Notes: a model not told the origin generated them from the sequence alone. A stretch of 64,000 nucleotides of DNA from Minicystis rosea (GCA_001931535.1 CP016211.1:3748501-3812500), one strand, 5' to 3'. Shown: positions 51,763 through 61,875, counted from the stretch's first letter. A program made the numbers and translations.

Positions 51763-53349
51763 ATGAAGCTCTCTCGAAGGGCCCTGCTCACCACGGCGTT
51801 CGGGGCCACGCAGCTCGCGCTGCTCGATCGGTTCGGCCTCCTCCGCGAGGCCAAGGCGGATGTCTCGTCGGACGCTCCGACGAAGTTCCTGACGCTCTAT
51901 CTGCGCGGCGGCACGCGCCCGCAATACTTCTGGTGGCCGCTCGACGTCGCCGACGCCGACAAGTACCTGCCTCCGCCGGGAGGCTACGAGGGCGAGGTCG
52001 CCTTCGGCACGCCGGACCGGATCGCGACGCTCGGGCCGGGAGATGGCAAGTACGCGCCGCTCCAGGTCACGAAGCTCTGGGACGACGCCGATCCGAGCAC
52101 CGTGGGAAATGGGAATACGCCGCTCGGTTATGGCTGGTCCAACTTCAAGCTCTGGGAGCAGACGGCGGTGCTCCACGGCATCGACCAGGGGACGAACGCG
52201 CATACGAGCGCTTACATCGCCGCAATGAGCGGCGTCGCAGGGGCCGACTACCGCGCTCCCGCCATGCAATGTGTCGTCGCCAATCACTTCCTCACCAAGT
52301 TCGCCGACTCGCGCCCTCTGCCGTGCGTCGCGTTGAGCGCCGAGGGCATCCCCCAAGCGCGCGATCTACCCGGACGAGCAGGCGCGATCCTCGCGCCGAG
52401 CATCGCCTCGCTCGAGAGCATGCTCTCCGCCGATCCAGCGAAGAACTGGTGGTGGAAGGGGCTCGATGCGAGGACCGAGGCGCCGCTCGTCGGCTTCGAT
52501 GGAAAGGCGATCGGGGGGAAGCTCTCGGCGACCGATCTCGAGGCAGCGACCATGGCCTCCGTGCAGCGGTTCCGTGGGCGCTCGACCGCGGCGACGGACG
52601 CCATGCTCCAGCAGCTCTACGAGAACTATCAGGGCATGAGCCGCGTCCTCGCCTCCGACGTGACGACGATGCTGAGCAAGATCACGCCGGTCGAGCACGT
52701 CACGCCCAAGCCCGACTACCTGAAGAACATCACCACCTCGGGGGTCTTCGGGTACAACTTCGGCGCGAACTTCTATCAGTACGCGCTCGAAGACACGCTC
52801 AACATGACGCTCCGGTTCCTGAAGTCGGATCTGGCGACGTCGATCCACGCGAGCCTGGGATCGGGGTTCGGCTTCGATACGCACAGCGGCATCCTCGGGC
52901 ACACGCAGGGCGCGGTGCACCAGCGCGGCATCTTCGACGCGATTGCGCGTCTGCTCGGCGAGATGAAGCTCTCGCCTGCGCCGGGGAAGCCCGGCAAGTC
53001 GCTGCTCGACGACACGCTGGTGATGATCTTCAGCGAGTTCGGCCGCTCGTGGGCTTCGGGGCCGGGACACGCGCAGACGGAGGGCTGGCTCTACCCCGAC
53101 GATCACCACCCGATCACGTCGGTGACCTACGTCGGCGGAGGCGTCGCCGGCAACCGAATGATCGGCGGGTTCAAGATGCCGGCGGCGAACGGCGTCGACG
53201 TCGACATCGACGAGCTCGGGCAGGCGGTGAGCCGCGTGCCGCGCGCCTCCGACGCGACCGCGACGGCCTTCCGGATCATGGGCATGGAGTTCGACGACTT
53301 CTTCCTGCCCGGCGGCTTCGGCGAGGTGGTCGGCCTGCGCCGCACGTGA
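51763..53349 (+). CDS. Tat-exported DUF1501 family protein
   Basis: 528 residues. The N-terminus MKLSRRALLTTAFG is a twin-arginine signal, meaning export of a folded, perhaps metal-bearing, protein. The body is of the DUF1501 (sulfatase/phosphatase-like) family, with NAHTSAYIAAMSG, GFDTHSGILGHTQGAVHQRGIF and DDTLVMIFSEFGRS as its metal-site-like blocks. The His, Asp and Glu of those blocks could bind metal. A strong Shine-Dalgarno (GAGGAGG) sits 10 bp after the previous stop. DUF1501 proteins usually pair with the cytochrome-like proteins found just upstream here. Confidence 0.88.
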   Translation: MKLSRRALLTTAFGATQLALLDRFGLLREAKADVSSDAPTKFLTLYLRGGTRPQYFWWPLDVADADKYLPPPGGYEGEVAFGTPDRIATLGPGDGKYAPLQVTKLWDDADPSTVGNGNTPLGYGWSNFKLWEQTAVLHGIDQGTNAHTSAYIAAMSGVAGADYRAPAMQCVVANHFLTKFADSRPLPCVALSAEGIPQARDLPGRAGAILAPSIASLESMLSADPAKNWWWKGLDARTEAPLVGFDGKAIGGKLSATDLEAATMASVQRFRGRSTAATDAMLQQLYENYQGMSRVLASDVTTMLSKITPVEHVTPKPDYLKNITTSGVFGYNFGANFYQYALEDTLNMTLRFLKSDLATSIHASLGSGFGFDTHSGILGHTQGAVHQRGIFDAIARLLGEMKLSPAPGKPGKSLLDDTLVMIFSEFGRSWASGPGHAQTEGWLYPDDHHPITSVTYVGGGVAGNRMIGGFKMPAANGVDVDIDELGQAVSRVPRASDATATAFRIMGMEFDDFFLPGGFGEVVGLRRT

Positions 53350-53414
53350 TCACGATGGGACGAAGGCCGCAGCGACGCCGATAGGCCCGTTGCGGCTTCG
53401 ACCAAACAACCAAT

Positions 53415-53444
53415 CTCCCGAGATCAGACTGCCAATCTCGGGAG
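53415..53444 (+). terminator. Terminator of the DUF1501 operon
   Basis: Perfect 10-bp arms CTCCCGAGAT/ATCTCGGGAG with a 10-nt loop, 66 bp after the DUF1501 stop. Confidence 0.65.
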
Positions 53445-53550
53445 GCGATGAGCCCTGTTCTCCAGGGCATCTCTTTGGTTTCACCGCGTGCCGCGGGGCG
53501 GCGCGCACGCGATCGATTTCGAATTCGCATTTTCACGCCGAGTTGAGCTC

Positions 53551-56291
53551 ATGCGTCATCTATCTGGTCCTCGACTGTTCCTTCTACCCATCGCCGCCGG
53601 CCTCATGGTGGCCGCGTGCGAAAGCAGCCCCGACGACTCGCACACCTCCACCGGCGGGCGCGGCGGCAACGGTGGCGGCACCGGCGGCACACCCATCGAT
53701 CCGACCCCCACCGACAGCCTCACGCTCACGTGCAAAGCGAGCTCCTCGTCGGCGCCGCTCGACATCCCGGCGAACACCCTGACCAAGCTCGACACCGACA
53801 CGACCGGCGTGCGCGGGCTCGCGCTCGTGTACAGCCGTGATGGCAAGGTGGTCCTCGCCTCACCCACGGCCGATCCCGGCAGCGAGCCGGCGACCGCGAC
53901 GCGCAGCCGCGTGATGAATTTCGATCTCGCGACGCGCTCCTGGTCGACGACGGAGACGATGTTCGCAGCGTCGCTCACGAGCACCCTTCAACCGGCGATC
54001 GCGAAGGACACGGCGTACTCGTTCACGAAGGTCTACGGGACGAAGACGCTGCTCGAAGCGATCGACCTCCCGGCGCTCACGAACACCGCCGTCGACGACG
54101 AGTCTTGGAAGACGGCCGACACGCCGACGTGGTCCGCGTACCGCGACTACGGCGATCCCTTCACGAGCATCGTCGACACGAACCTCGTATGGGACTCCGT
54201 CAATGCGCAGGTGTTGCTGCTCGGCGGCCTGGCGGGCGGCGCTCGCAAAGGCACCTACGGGAACTGGGCGTTCGATCCGAAGAGCAAGACCTGGAAGGCG
54301 GCGTCGAGCGGCACGGAGACGGCGCGCACCCTCTTCGCGGATCTGGAAACGGCCTCGAACGACCTTCGGCTCGTCGTCGCGCACGCCCGCGGCCTGTGGC
54401 ATCGCGGCCTGTCGGCCGAGGATCTCGCGGCCAAGATCCAAGCCGACGTCGTCCCGGCGTGGCAGGCGCTCGACGCCGAGCTCGAGGAGCTCCAGGGCCG
54501 TGTGGGCGCGCTCGGTGGGAAGTCCGGGCTCGATGCGAAGAGCATCGAGAGGGGGAAGGCCAAGATCGGCGACGCCGTCACGGACTATGCGGCCGGCACG
54601 ACGCTGCTCGCGTCCGCGCTCGAGGGCGAGACGCTGACCGCGCTCGATCGCGTCGCCGTCACCCTTCGAGAGGCCGCGTGGGCCCTCGCTCCCGAGCCGC
54701 CTCCGCGCATGAGCGCCGCCGTCGCCCCGCTGCCGGATTGCAGCGGCTTCGTCCTGTTCGGCGGCACCCACGGAGACTTCGCCACGGCCGACACGTGGAT
54801 CTACGACTTCGCCACCCAGCGCTATCGCCAGCTCTGGCCCGAGCAGTCGCCGAGCCCGCGGTTCGGCGCGACCTTCGTCGGCATGACGGGCGGGCGCGCG
54901 CTGCTCCTCGGGGTAAGAAGTTCCGCGGGAGCATCTCGCCGCAATCACCGGACGAGCCGCTCCCGACCGAGGCGTGGCTCTTCGACGCGACGAAGATGAC
55001 GTGGTCCTTCGTCGGAGGCGTGGCCGCGGAAGAAGAGACGACGCTGATGCGCATCGTCGGCGCGACGCACGTCGGCGGCGACACGGTGCTCGCGGTCGCG
55101 AACGGCGGCTCGGAGTACCCGAGCCTGCAGCGATCGAGCACGTGGGCGATCCACGTCGATCCGAAGTCGCTCGACGCGGAAGCCACGGCCACGAAGAGCG
55201 TCGGCCCCGGCACCTCGGTCTCCCGCGCCGACACCGCCGGCGGTTGGTCCCCCGCGTGGTACGACGAAGCGCCGCGCGATCCGGCGGGCACGTTCGGCGC
55301 GTGGGTCGACGCGCTGCCCGCGAACGTGTGGACGGCGCTGCCGACGATCGATCGCCCCAACACCGCGCGATCCTGGGGCCGCACGCTCTTCGACGACAAG
55401 AACCATCAGCTGCTGCACTGGACCGGCGGGCACCAGTCCGACCCGACGAACACCGTGCAGCACTTCCACCTCGAGACGGGTCGCTACAGCATCGGGCACG
55501 TCGCCGAGGCCCTCGCCCTCGGCAACATGTACAGCGGGCGCCCCGACTGCAGCAACCACACGTACCACGCCGTCGCGGTCGACCCCATCTCCGGCTTCCT
55601 CATCGCGCCGCACCGCGCCGGCACGCACGTGTACGATCCGGCGCTCGGGGACTGGGTCGATTTCGTTCCGACGCAGCCGTTCGGCTACGACCTGTATTCG
55701 GTGAAGGTCGTCCCGACCCCGGTCGGCGTCGTGGCGTGGACCGGTGGCCCGACGGCGGGCGGGTACTTCGGGCGATTCATCGCCGACAAGCACACGTGGG
55801 AACCGCTTCCCGTCACCGGCGAGATCGCGCCCATCGTCGGCGGCGACGAGAACGGCTTCGTCTACGACTCGAAGCGCAATCGTCTGATCATGTTCGCCGC
55901 AACGGCCTACGCAGATGCGGGCGGACAGGTTTGGTCCTACGACTTCGCGACCGGCACCGGGGCCGCGCTCAATCCGTCGAACCGCGCCTTCATCGACGAC
56001 AGCGCCCCGGGGCTGTCGCTCGAGCGGGTGCGCGAGACCGTCTACATCGAGGGCCTCGATCTCGTGCTCTTCGCGCTCATGTGGGTCGACGGCAAGCAGG
56101 TCGGCTACGACGTCGCCAACAACCGCTGGGTGAAGACGAACATCGACCGTCACGCGAACCAGGATTTCGGCAGCGTCGACTGCGGCCTCGCCCTCGATCC
56201 CGGCCGCAACCGGCTCTACTCGCTCTGCAACTACTCCGAAGGGTTCGTGATGCGCGCGGACCTCTCGAAGATCACCACGACGCCGCTCTGA
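53551..56291 (+). CDS. Kelch/galactose-oxidase-type propeller lipoprotein, interrupted by a frameshift
   Basis: About 913 residues if repaired. The signal and lipobox MVAAC (Cys23) precede a Gly/Thr linker. Kelch-like blades follow: FVLFGGTHGDF-DTWIYDF, LLHWTGGHQSD, VVAWTGGPTAGGYFGRF, LIMFAATAYADAGGQVWSYDF. A helical insert (AKIQADVVPAWQALDAELEELQGRV) sits at about 285-380. The frame breaks at a run of four G (54910-54913): upstream reads GGRALLLG, and the downstream frame continues GKKFRGSISPQS. One extra G restores a single reading frame. The protein would be a surface-bound propeller of unknown ligand. It follows the haem-c operon but has its own leader. Confidence 0.75.
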
Positions 56292-56357
56292 GCAGCGCGG
56301 GCGGGGCGAGGTCAGGCGATCGGGAGACGTTCGAGCCCGATCGCGCGACCTCGAGCT

Positions 56358-56382
56358 GCCGGTCTCGATCGCCGAGACCGGC
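56358..56382 (+). terminator. Hairpin after the Kelch-type lipoprotein
   Basis: Perfect 10-bp arms GCCGGTCTCG/CGAGACCGGC with a 5-nt loop, 67 bp after the stop. Confidence 0.6.
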
Positions 56383-56537
56383 GGCCATCACCCCGGCACG
56401 GAAGTGTGGGCGACATTATGCTGGCCAAACGATGTGCCGCCGGAGAATCCCCGGCCATCGAGCTGCGAAAGCGTAGGGCGGGGCTGGGGGCCCCGCTCGG
56501 GGCGCCCGTTCGCCGTTCATGTACGCGCGAGTCGTGG

Positions 56538-56543
56538 TAGCAT
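56538..56543 (+). promoter_or_regulatory. Possible -10 box TAGCAT
   Basis: TAGCAT ends 8 nt before the ATG at 56552. It lies inside the region that a start at 56519 would translate, which favours 56552. Confidence 0.3.
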
Positions 56544-56551
56544 CATCTACG

Positions 56552-58228
56552 ATGGCCGAGGGCGGCGACTGGCAAGAGCATGTCGCAACCGAGCGCGACG
56601 CCCTCCAAGGCGTTCTGGATCTCCCCCAGGAGACGGCGGTCGTCATCTTGCGGACGAGCGAGGGCACACGTGCCTTCGAGCTGTCCGAGGGCACGGAGCT
56701 GAACGTGGGGCGCCTCGAGAGCGCCGGGATCTCGATCAACCACCCCAGCGTGTCGCGCCGGCACGCCGTCCTCCGCTGCCGCGCCGGGGTCGTGACCATC
56801 GAGGATTTGGGGACGCCCAACGCCACCCGGCTCGACGGCGTTCCGCTCCCGCCCGGGCCTCGGCCGTTCGCGGCCGGCTCCGTCGTCACCATCGGACCGG
56901 CCGAGCTCCGCATCGCGCTCTCCGCGCGCGCGCCGGCGCGCAGCGTGGTCCTCGGCACCGGCCGGCTCGAGCACGAGTTCGCGCAGCTCACCGCGTCGCG
57001 CCGCCGCGCCGCGCTCTTCCGCATCGCGCTCCGCGATTCGAGCGAGAACGCCCTCGCCGTCATCGCCCGCGAAATCCCGAGGCTCGTGGCCGTGGAAGCC
57101 GTGGGCGCCAACGAGCTTGCCGCGCTGATGCTCGCCCCGAGCGCCGAAGAGGTCGCGACGAGCGTCTCTCGCCTCGCCGCCTTCTCCGCGACCGCGACCA
57201 CGGCCACCTATCCCGATGACGGAGCGACGATCGCTTCGCTGTGGGAGAAGGCACGCGCCCGCGCAGACGAGGAGCCGTTGGATCTGCCCTCGGGCATCGT
57301 CGCCGCGGACCCTGCGATGCTCAAGGCACTGAAGGTCGCCCGGCGCCTCGCCGCGACGACGACCACGGTCTTGCTCACGGGCGAGACCGGTGTCGGCAAG
57401 GAGGTCGTCGCCGAGCTGATCCATGGAGCCAGCCCGCGCGCGGCGCGCCCCTTCATTCGGCTCAACTGTGGCTCGCTCCCCGAAACGCTGCTCGAGAGCG
57501 AGCTCTTCGGTCACGAGCGCGGCGCGTTCACCGGCGCGATCCAGCGAAAGGTCGGCTACTTCGAAGCCGCGCAGGACGGCACGCTCCTGCTCGACGAGAT
57601 TGGCGAGCTCGGCCTGGGTCTGCAAGCGAAGCTCCTCCGCGTCCTCGAGAGCCGGCGCGTCACCCGGCTCGGCGCGACGGAGGAGATCCCGATTCGGGCG
57701 CGCCTCCTCTTCGCGACGCACCGCGATCTGCGCGCCGCGGTCGAGCGCGGCACCTTCCGTGAGGACCTCTTCTATCGGATCAGCACCTTCACGCTCCGCG
57801 TCCCGCCCCTGCGCGAGCGATCGACCGAAATCCTCCTGCTCGCGGAGCGCTTTCTCCGACACTTCGCCGCCTCGATGGGCGTCCCCGTTCCATCGATCGA
57901 CCCTGCCTTGGCGAACGCGCTGCTCGCGCATCCTTGGCCGGGGAACGTCCGCGAGCTGAAGAACGCGATCGAGCACGCGCTGGTCTTGGTCGACGGCGGC
58001 GACGTGTTGCAGGTCGAGCACCTGCCGGAGGGGATGGTCGGGCCTTCGCCGTCGCGCAGCGGTGCATCGCTGGGCAGCGTGCGCACCGAGCTCGAGCAGG
58101 TCGAGCGCGCCCGGATCGCCGAGGCGCTCTCGCTCGAGGACGGGAATCGCACGCACGCGGCGCGCCGCTTGGGGATGTCGCGGCGCGCGTTGATCTACAA
58201 GCTCGCGAAATACGGGCTCGGTCGCTGA
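56552..58228 (+). CDS. FHA-domain sigma-54-dependent transcriptional activator
   Basis: 558 residues. An N-terminal forkhead-associated domain (about 30-122) has the phosphothreonine-binding residues in NVGRLESAG and NHPSVSRRHAVLRC. A linker region of unknown fold follows (about 130-245). The AAA+ domain has Walker A GETGVGKE (277-284), the sigma-54 loop GAFTGA (324-329) and DEIGELGLGLQAKLLRVLE. A C-terminal Fis-type helix-turn-helix reads NRTHAARRLGMSRRALIYKLAKYG. In myxobacteria such FHA activators are switched by Ser/Thr kinases, and a kinase gene follows 9 bp after its stop, so a direct phospho-relay to sigma-54 promoters is plausible. Confidence 0.95.
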   Translation: MAEGGDWQEHVATERDALQGVLDLPQETAVVILRTSEGTRAFELSEGTELNVGRLESAGISINHPSVSRRHAVLRCRAGVVTIEDLGTPNATRLDGVPLPPGPRPFAAGSVVTIGPAELRIALSARAPARSVVLGTGRLEHEFAQLTASRRRAALFRIALRDSSENALAVIAREIPRLVAVEAVGANELAALMLAPSAEEVATSVSRLAAFSATATTATYPDDGATIASLWEKARARADEEPLDLPSGIVAADPAMLKALKVARRLAATTTTVLLTGETGVGKEVVAELIHGASPRAARPFIRLNCGSLPETLLESELFGHERGAFTGAIQRKVGYFEAAQDGTLLLDEIGELGLGLQAKLLRVLESRRVTRLGATEEIPIRARLLFATHRDLRAAVERGTFREDLFYRISTFTLRVPPLRERSTEILLLAERFLRHFAASMGVPVPSIDPALANALLAHPWPGNVRELKNAIEHALVLVDGGDVLQVEHLPEGMVGPSPSRSGASLGSVRTELEQVERARIAEALSLEDGNRTHAARRLGMSRRALIYKLAKYGLGR

Positions 58229-58237
58229 GCGCAGGAC

Positions 58238-59875
58238 ATGTCGAGGCCCGAACCAACCAGTCACGTTTCTGGAGCGCTCCCGGCAGCCGAGAGGAGCCCC
58301 GACGCGCACGCGCCCCCGGAGGCGAGCTATCCGCACCGCGTCGGGCGCTATGCGTTCTACGGCGAGATCGCCAGCGGCGGCATGGCGACGGTGCACCTCG
58401 GCCGCATGTTCGGCCAGGTCGGCTTCGCGCGGACCGTCGCGATCAAGCGGCTCCACCCGACGTTCTCGAAGGATCCCGCCTTCACGGCGATGTTCCTCGA
58501 CGAGGCGCGGCTCGCCACGCGCATCCATCATCCGAACGTGGTCACCACGTTGGATGTGGTGATGGAGCACGGCGAGCTCTTCCTCGTGATGGAGCACGTG
58601 CTCGGCGACTCCCTCGCGGGCCTCATGCGCGCGGCGGCCGCGCACGGCGGCCGCCTCCCCACGCGCATCGCGGCCGCCATCGTCATCGGCGCGCTCCACG
58701 GCCTCCATGCGGCGCACGAAGCGCGGAGCGAAGAGGGCGCCCCTCTCGGCATCGTGCACCGCGACGTGTCCCCGCAGAACATCCTGATCAGCGCCGACGG
58801 GGTCCCGCGCGTCCTCGACTTCGGTGTCGCCAAGGCCGCCGGCCGGCTGCACACGACACGCGAAGGCGAAGTGAAGGGCAAGCTCGCGTACATGGCTCCG
58901 GAGCAGATCCTCCTCGGCGAGATCGACCGGCGCGTGGACGTGTTCGCGGCGGGCATCGTCCTGTGGGAGGCGCTGACCGGCCAGAAGCTCTTCGGCAGCC
59001 ACAACCCCGGGCACACGCTCAACGGCGTCCTGCATCGCGAGGTGCCCGCGCCGAGCACGATCGTGCCCGATCTCCCGTCTGCCATCGACGCCGTGGTCCT
59101 GCGCGCCCTCCAGCGGAACGTCGACCTTCGCTTCCAGACCGCACGCGACATGGCGGTCGCTCTCGAGGAGGCGGCGTCGTTCGCCAGCGCGCGCGAGGTC
59201 GGCGAATACGTCGCTCGAATCGCCGAGAAGGTGCTGCGCAAACGCGCCGCGGCCGTCTCCGAGGTCGAAGCGTCGAAGCCGGTCGAGCTGAGCTTTCCCG
59301 TCGAAACGGAGTCGCGCAGCATCACCTCGCCGGCGCTGGAGAGCCTTGCGTCCGGCGTCCGGCTCGGCGCGGGTCAACCGGTCGACGTCCCGACGGTCGC
59401 CGACGCGCTGTCCGCATCACGCGCCGTCCCTCCGCGCCCCAATCGTCGTGGGCCCGCCTTGATCGCGGGTGCGGCCGTCGTCGCGCTCCTCTCCGTGATC
59501 GTGATCGTCGTGAAGGTGTCTTCACGAGCGCCCGCGGTGCCCCCTTCGCCGCTGGGGGCCAACGCGGAAGCGCCCAGCGCGGCCGCATCGATCGCAGCTT
59601 CGTCGAGCGCCTCCGCATCGACGACCGCGGCATCGAGCGCAGAGGCGCCTCCCGTGGTCACGCCGGTGCAGCCTGCGCCGAGCGCGCCCGCGGCATCTTC
59701 CAGCAGTCAGGCTCCGCTGCCGTCGGCTTCGACGTCATCGGCTCCGCATGGCAGCGCGCCCCCCATCGGGGCCCCGCGCGCGGCCAAGGGCGGCGCGGCG
59801 AAGAAGCCCGATTGCTCGCAGCGTTTTCGCGTCGATGCCAACGGCGTCCGCATCCCTCGTCCGGAGTGTTTTTGA
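58238..59875 (+). CDS. Membrane Ser/Thr protein kinase
   Basis: 545 residues. All catalytic motifs are present: glycine loop IASGGMATV (44-52), Lys70, HRDVSPQN (from 174), DFG (194-196) and YMAPEQ. One transmembrane segment lies near 405-427 (ALIAGAAVVALLSVIVIVV). Outside the membrane is a long Ala/Ser/Pro stalk and a short tail with two Cys (PDCSQRFRVDANG then PRPECF). A similar two-Cys tail occurs, as I recall, on other myxobacterial kinases. It lies between the FHA activator, a likely substrate, and an exported protein whose ATG is 2 bp after its stop. Confidence 0.95.
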   Translation: MSRPEPTSHVSGALPAAERSPDAHAPPEASYPHRVGRYAFYGEIASGGMATVHLGRMFGQVGFARTVAIKRLHPTFSKDPAFTAMFLDEARLATRIHHPNVVTTLDVVMEHGELFLVMEHVLGDSLAGLMRAAAAHGGRLPTRIAAAIVIGALHGLHAAHEARSEEGAPLGIVHRDVSPQNILISADGVPRVLDFGVAKAAGRLHTTREGEVKGKLAYMAPEQILLGEIDRRVDVFAAGIVLWEALTGQKLFGSHNPGHTLNGVLHREVPAPSTIVPDLPSAIDAVVLRALQRNVDLRFQTARDMAVALEEAASFASAREVGEYVARIAEKVLRKRAAAVSEVEASKPVELSFPVETESRSITSPALESLASGVRLGAGQPVDVPTVADALSASRAVPPRPNRRGPALIAGAAVVALLSVIVIVVKVSSRAPAVPPSPLGANAEAPSAAASIAASSSASASTTAASSAEAPPVVTPVQPAPSAPAASSSSQAPLPSASTSSAPHGSAPPIGAPRAAKGGAAKKPDCSQRFRVDANGVRIPRPECF

Positions 59876-59877
59876 AT

Positions 59878-60705
59878 ATGCGAGTGACTCATCTTCTGCT
59901 CGGCGCCGCCGTCGCGCTCATCTCGGCGACCGCAGGAGCAGACGAGAAGCAGCAGTGCCTCTCCAGCTACGTCGACGCACAGACCCTGCGAAACCAGAAG
60001 AAGCTCACCGACGCGCACCGCGCGCTCTTGAGCTGCGCGCGTGACGCGTGCCCGAAAGAGATCTCCGCCGATTGCACGACGTGGCTCCGCGAGGTCGACG
60101 CGAGCTTTCCCACCGTCGTCTTCGACGCGCGCGACGCCGATGGGCGCGATCGTCTCGACGTTCGCGTCACCCTCGATGGTCAGCCCTTCCTCGAGCAGAT
60201 CGACGGACACGCGAAGAACATCGATCCCGGCGTCCACGTCTTCCGTTACGAAGCCGCCGGCGCCCTCCCCGTCGAAGATCGCGTGGCCATCCGCGAGGGC
60301 GAGAAGAACCGGCGGCTCAGCGTGGTCTTGAAGAAGACCATCAGCACACAGCTCCCGCCGGCACCACCGCCGCCGCCGTCGCGTCCCATCCCGACGCTCG
60401 CGATCGTCTTCGGAGGGCTGACGCTCGCCGGTGCCGGCGTCTTCGCCGGATTCGGCCTCGCCGGACGTTACGGCGATCCCAGCCTCCGCACGCTCGACGC
60501 ATGCAAAGGGCATTGCTCGAACGACGACGTCAGCTCCGTGAAGCTCAAGTTCGCGGTCGCCGACGTGGGCCTCGTGACGGGCGTCGTCTCGCTCGCGCTC
60601 GCCACGTATTTCTTCGTGACGCGCCCCACGGCCTCCGCGCCCGCCCGCAAGACGAGCGCGTTGGAAGACGTGCTCCGCAGCGTCACGGTGACGGGCGTCC
60701 GCTGA
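59878..60705 (+). CDS. Exported membrane protein, kinase-operon partner, function unknown
   Basis: 275 residues. A signal peptide is followed by a Cys-bearing helical part (YVDAQTLRNQKKLTDAHRALLSCARDACPKEISADC), as in proteins that often follow myxobacterial kinases. A PEGA-like beta domain comes next (VRVTLDGQPFLEQIDGHAKNIDPGVHVFRYEA), then a Pro-rich linker and two hydrophobic segments (about 178-198 and 230-250). Only 2 bp separate it from the kinase stop, so the two are co-translated. A role in sensing or anchoring for that kinase is an inference. Confidence 0.8.
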   Translation: MRVTHLLLGAAVALISATAGADEKQQCLSSYVDAQTLRNQKKLTDAHRALLSCARDACPKEISADCTTWLREVDASFPTVVFDARDADGRDRLDVRVTLDGQPFLEQIDGHAKNIDPGVHVFRYEAAGALPVEDRVAIREGEKNRRLSVVLKKTISTQLPPAPPPPPSRPIPTLAIVFGGLTLAGAGVFAGFGLAGRYGDPSLRTLDACKGHCSNDDVSSVKLKFAVADVGLVTGVVSLALATYFFVTRPTASAPARKTSALEDVLRSVTVTGVR

Positions 60706-60723
60706 GGCCCGACGACGCGGGCC
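60706..60723. terminator. Hairpin between convergent genes
   Basis: Arms GGCCCG/CGGGCC with a 6-nt loop in the 33-bp gap. Confidence 0.4.
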
Positions 60724-60738
60724 CGAGCCGCGAGCGCC

Positions 60739-61863
60739 TCACTGCCGCTGCATCATCATGACTTCGCCGCTGGCGTTGTTCGTCCAGTAGATGCCGTAGT
60801 CGTCGACCGCGATCGAGACGGGCAGGCGCTGCTTCTCCGCGAGCGTGACGACCTCGCCGCCGGCCTTCGGCACCATGCGAATCTTTCCCGAGGGATCGTT
60901 CGCGTCGGTGAAGTACACGCAGGCATCATCGAGCGCGAGGCCGGTCGGCCCGGGCTCGTCCTGGGCGAGAGACACCGGCTCGCCGAGCGCCTCCTTGTCG
61001 AGCTTGAGCACGCGCCCGCTGTCGGACGTCCAGTAGACGAACTGCTCGTCCGCGGCCATCGCGCTCACCACGCCTTGGTTCATGGCGACGATCTCCGGAT
61101 CCCCGCCGGCCTTGCTCACGCGGAACACGACGCCGTCGCTCGTCCGGCTCGCGTAGACACGGGTCGCGTCGGTGACCAGCATCCACGGGCTGCTCCCCTT
61201 GGCGATCACCGCGCTGGTACCACCGCTGAACTTGAGGACTCCCCCCTCCGTCCCCATGCTCGCGACGAAGACGCTGAGCCCGTCGACGACGATGCCCGAG
61301 GTCGGCCTCGACAGGCAGTCGTCGTACCAAATCTTGGCCGCGCCATCGCCCGTCTTCTTCACCGTGAAGACTCGGTTCGAGCAGATGTTGGTGTTGTTGC
61401 CCGTCCAATAGACGGCATCCGAGCTGAGCGCGAGGCGCATCGCGCTCAGCGTGACGTCCGGAGGCTCCGAGAGCTGCGTGGTCGTGGCGAGCTTGGCGGA
61501 CGCCTTGGTCTTCTTGTCGACCTTGTTGACGGTGGTGTCGCCGTCATCGAGGAAGTACACGGAGCTCGTATCCGCGGCGATGCTCTTGGGAGCGGTCGCT
61601 TGGTAGAGCACGACCGGGCTCTGGAACGTGCCGCACGGCGACGCGGCACCACCGGTTCCTCCCGTGCCGCTGCTGCTGGTGGTGCTGGTCTGCGAGCCTG
61701 TCGTCGTGCTCGACGTCGCTCCGCCGGAGCCGCCGGAGCTCGTCGTCGGCCCCGGCGCATATCCGTCGAGAGAGATGAGCGAGCACCCGAAGCCCATCCC
61801 GAAGATGGAGAGCACCAAGAAAGAGCGGCCGGTGAGCTGACGAAGACCCAAGGATTCCTCCAC
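60739..61863 (-). CDS. Beta-propeller lipoprotein
   Basis: 374 residues from GTG 61863. A signal peptide ends GFGC (Cys27), followed by a Ser/Thr/Gly linker to about 75. Repeated blades of the form SVYFLDDGDTTVNKVDKK, AVYWTGNNTN, VFVASMGTEGGVLKFSG, RVYASRTSDGVVFRVSK, FVYWTSDSGRVLKLD, CVYFTDANDPSGKIRMV and GIYWTNNASGEVMMM give a seven-bladed propeller of the YWTN/low-density-lipoprotein-receptor type. The ligand is unknown. A minus-strand TATATT 12 nt upstream supports GTG 61863 over ATG 61908, which lies beyond that box. Confidence 0.78.
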   Translation of the reverse strand: MEESLGLRQLTGRSFLVLSIFGMGFGCSLISLDGYAPGPTTSSGGSGGATSSTTTGSQTSTTSSSGTGGTGGAASPCGTFQSPVVLYQATAPKSIAADTSSVYFLDDGDTTVNKVDKKTKASAKLATTTQLSEPPDVTLSAMRLALSSDAVYWTGNNTNICSNRVFTVKKTGDGAAKIWYDDCLSRPTSGIVVDGLSVFVASMGTEGGVLKFSGGTSAVIAKGSSPWMLVTDATRVYASRTSDGVVFRVSKAGGDPEIVAMNQGVVSAMAADEQFVYWTSDSGRVLKLDKEALGEPVSLAQDEPGPTGLALDDACVYFTDANDPSGKIRMVPKAGGEVVTLAEKQRLPVSIAVDDYGIYWTNNASGEVMMMQRQ

Positions 61864-61875
61864 GTCGAGCTGAGG

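Noticed and set aside
57934..59877. Open frame continuous with the exported protein at 59878-60705
   Set aside because: The upstream part overlaps the FHA activator and kinase and is low-complexity Arg/Ala. A signal peptide begins exactly at the ATG 59878.
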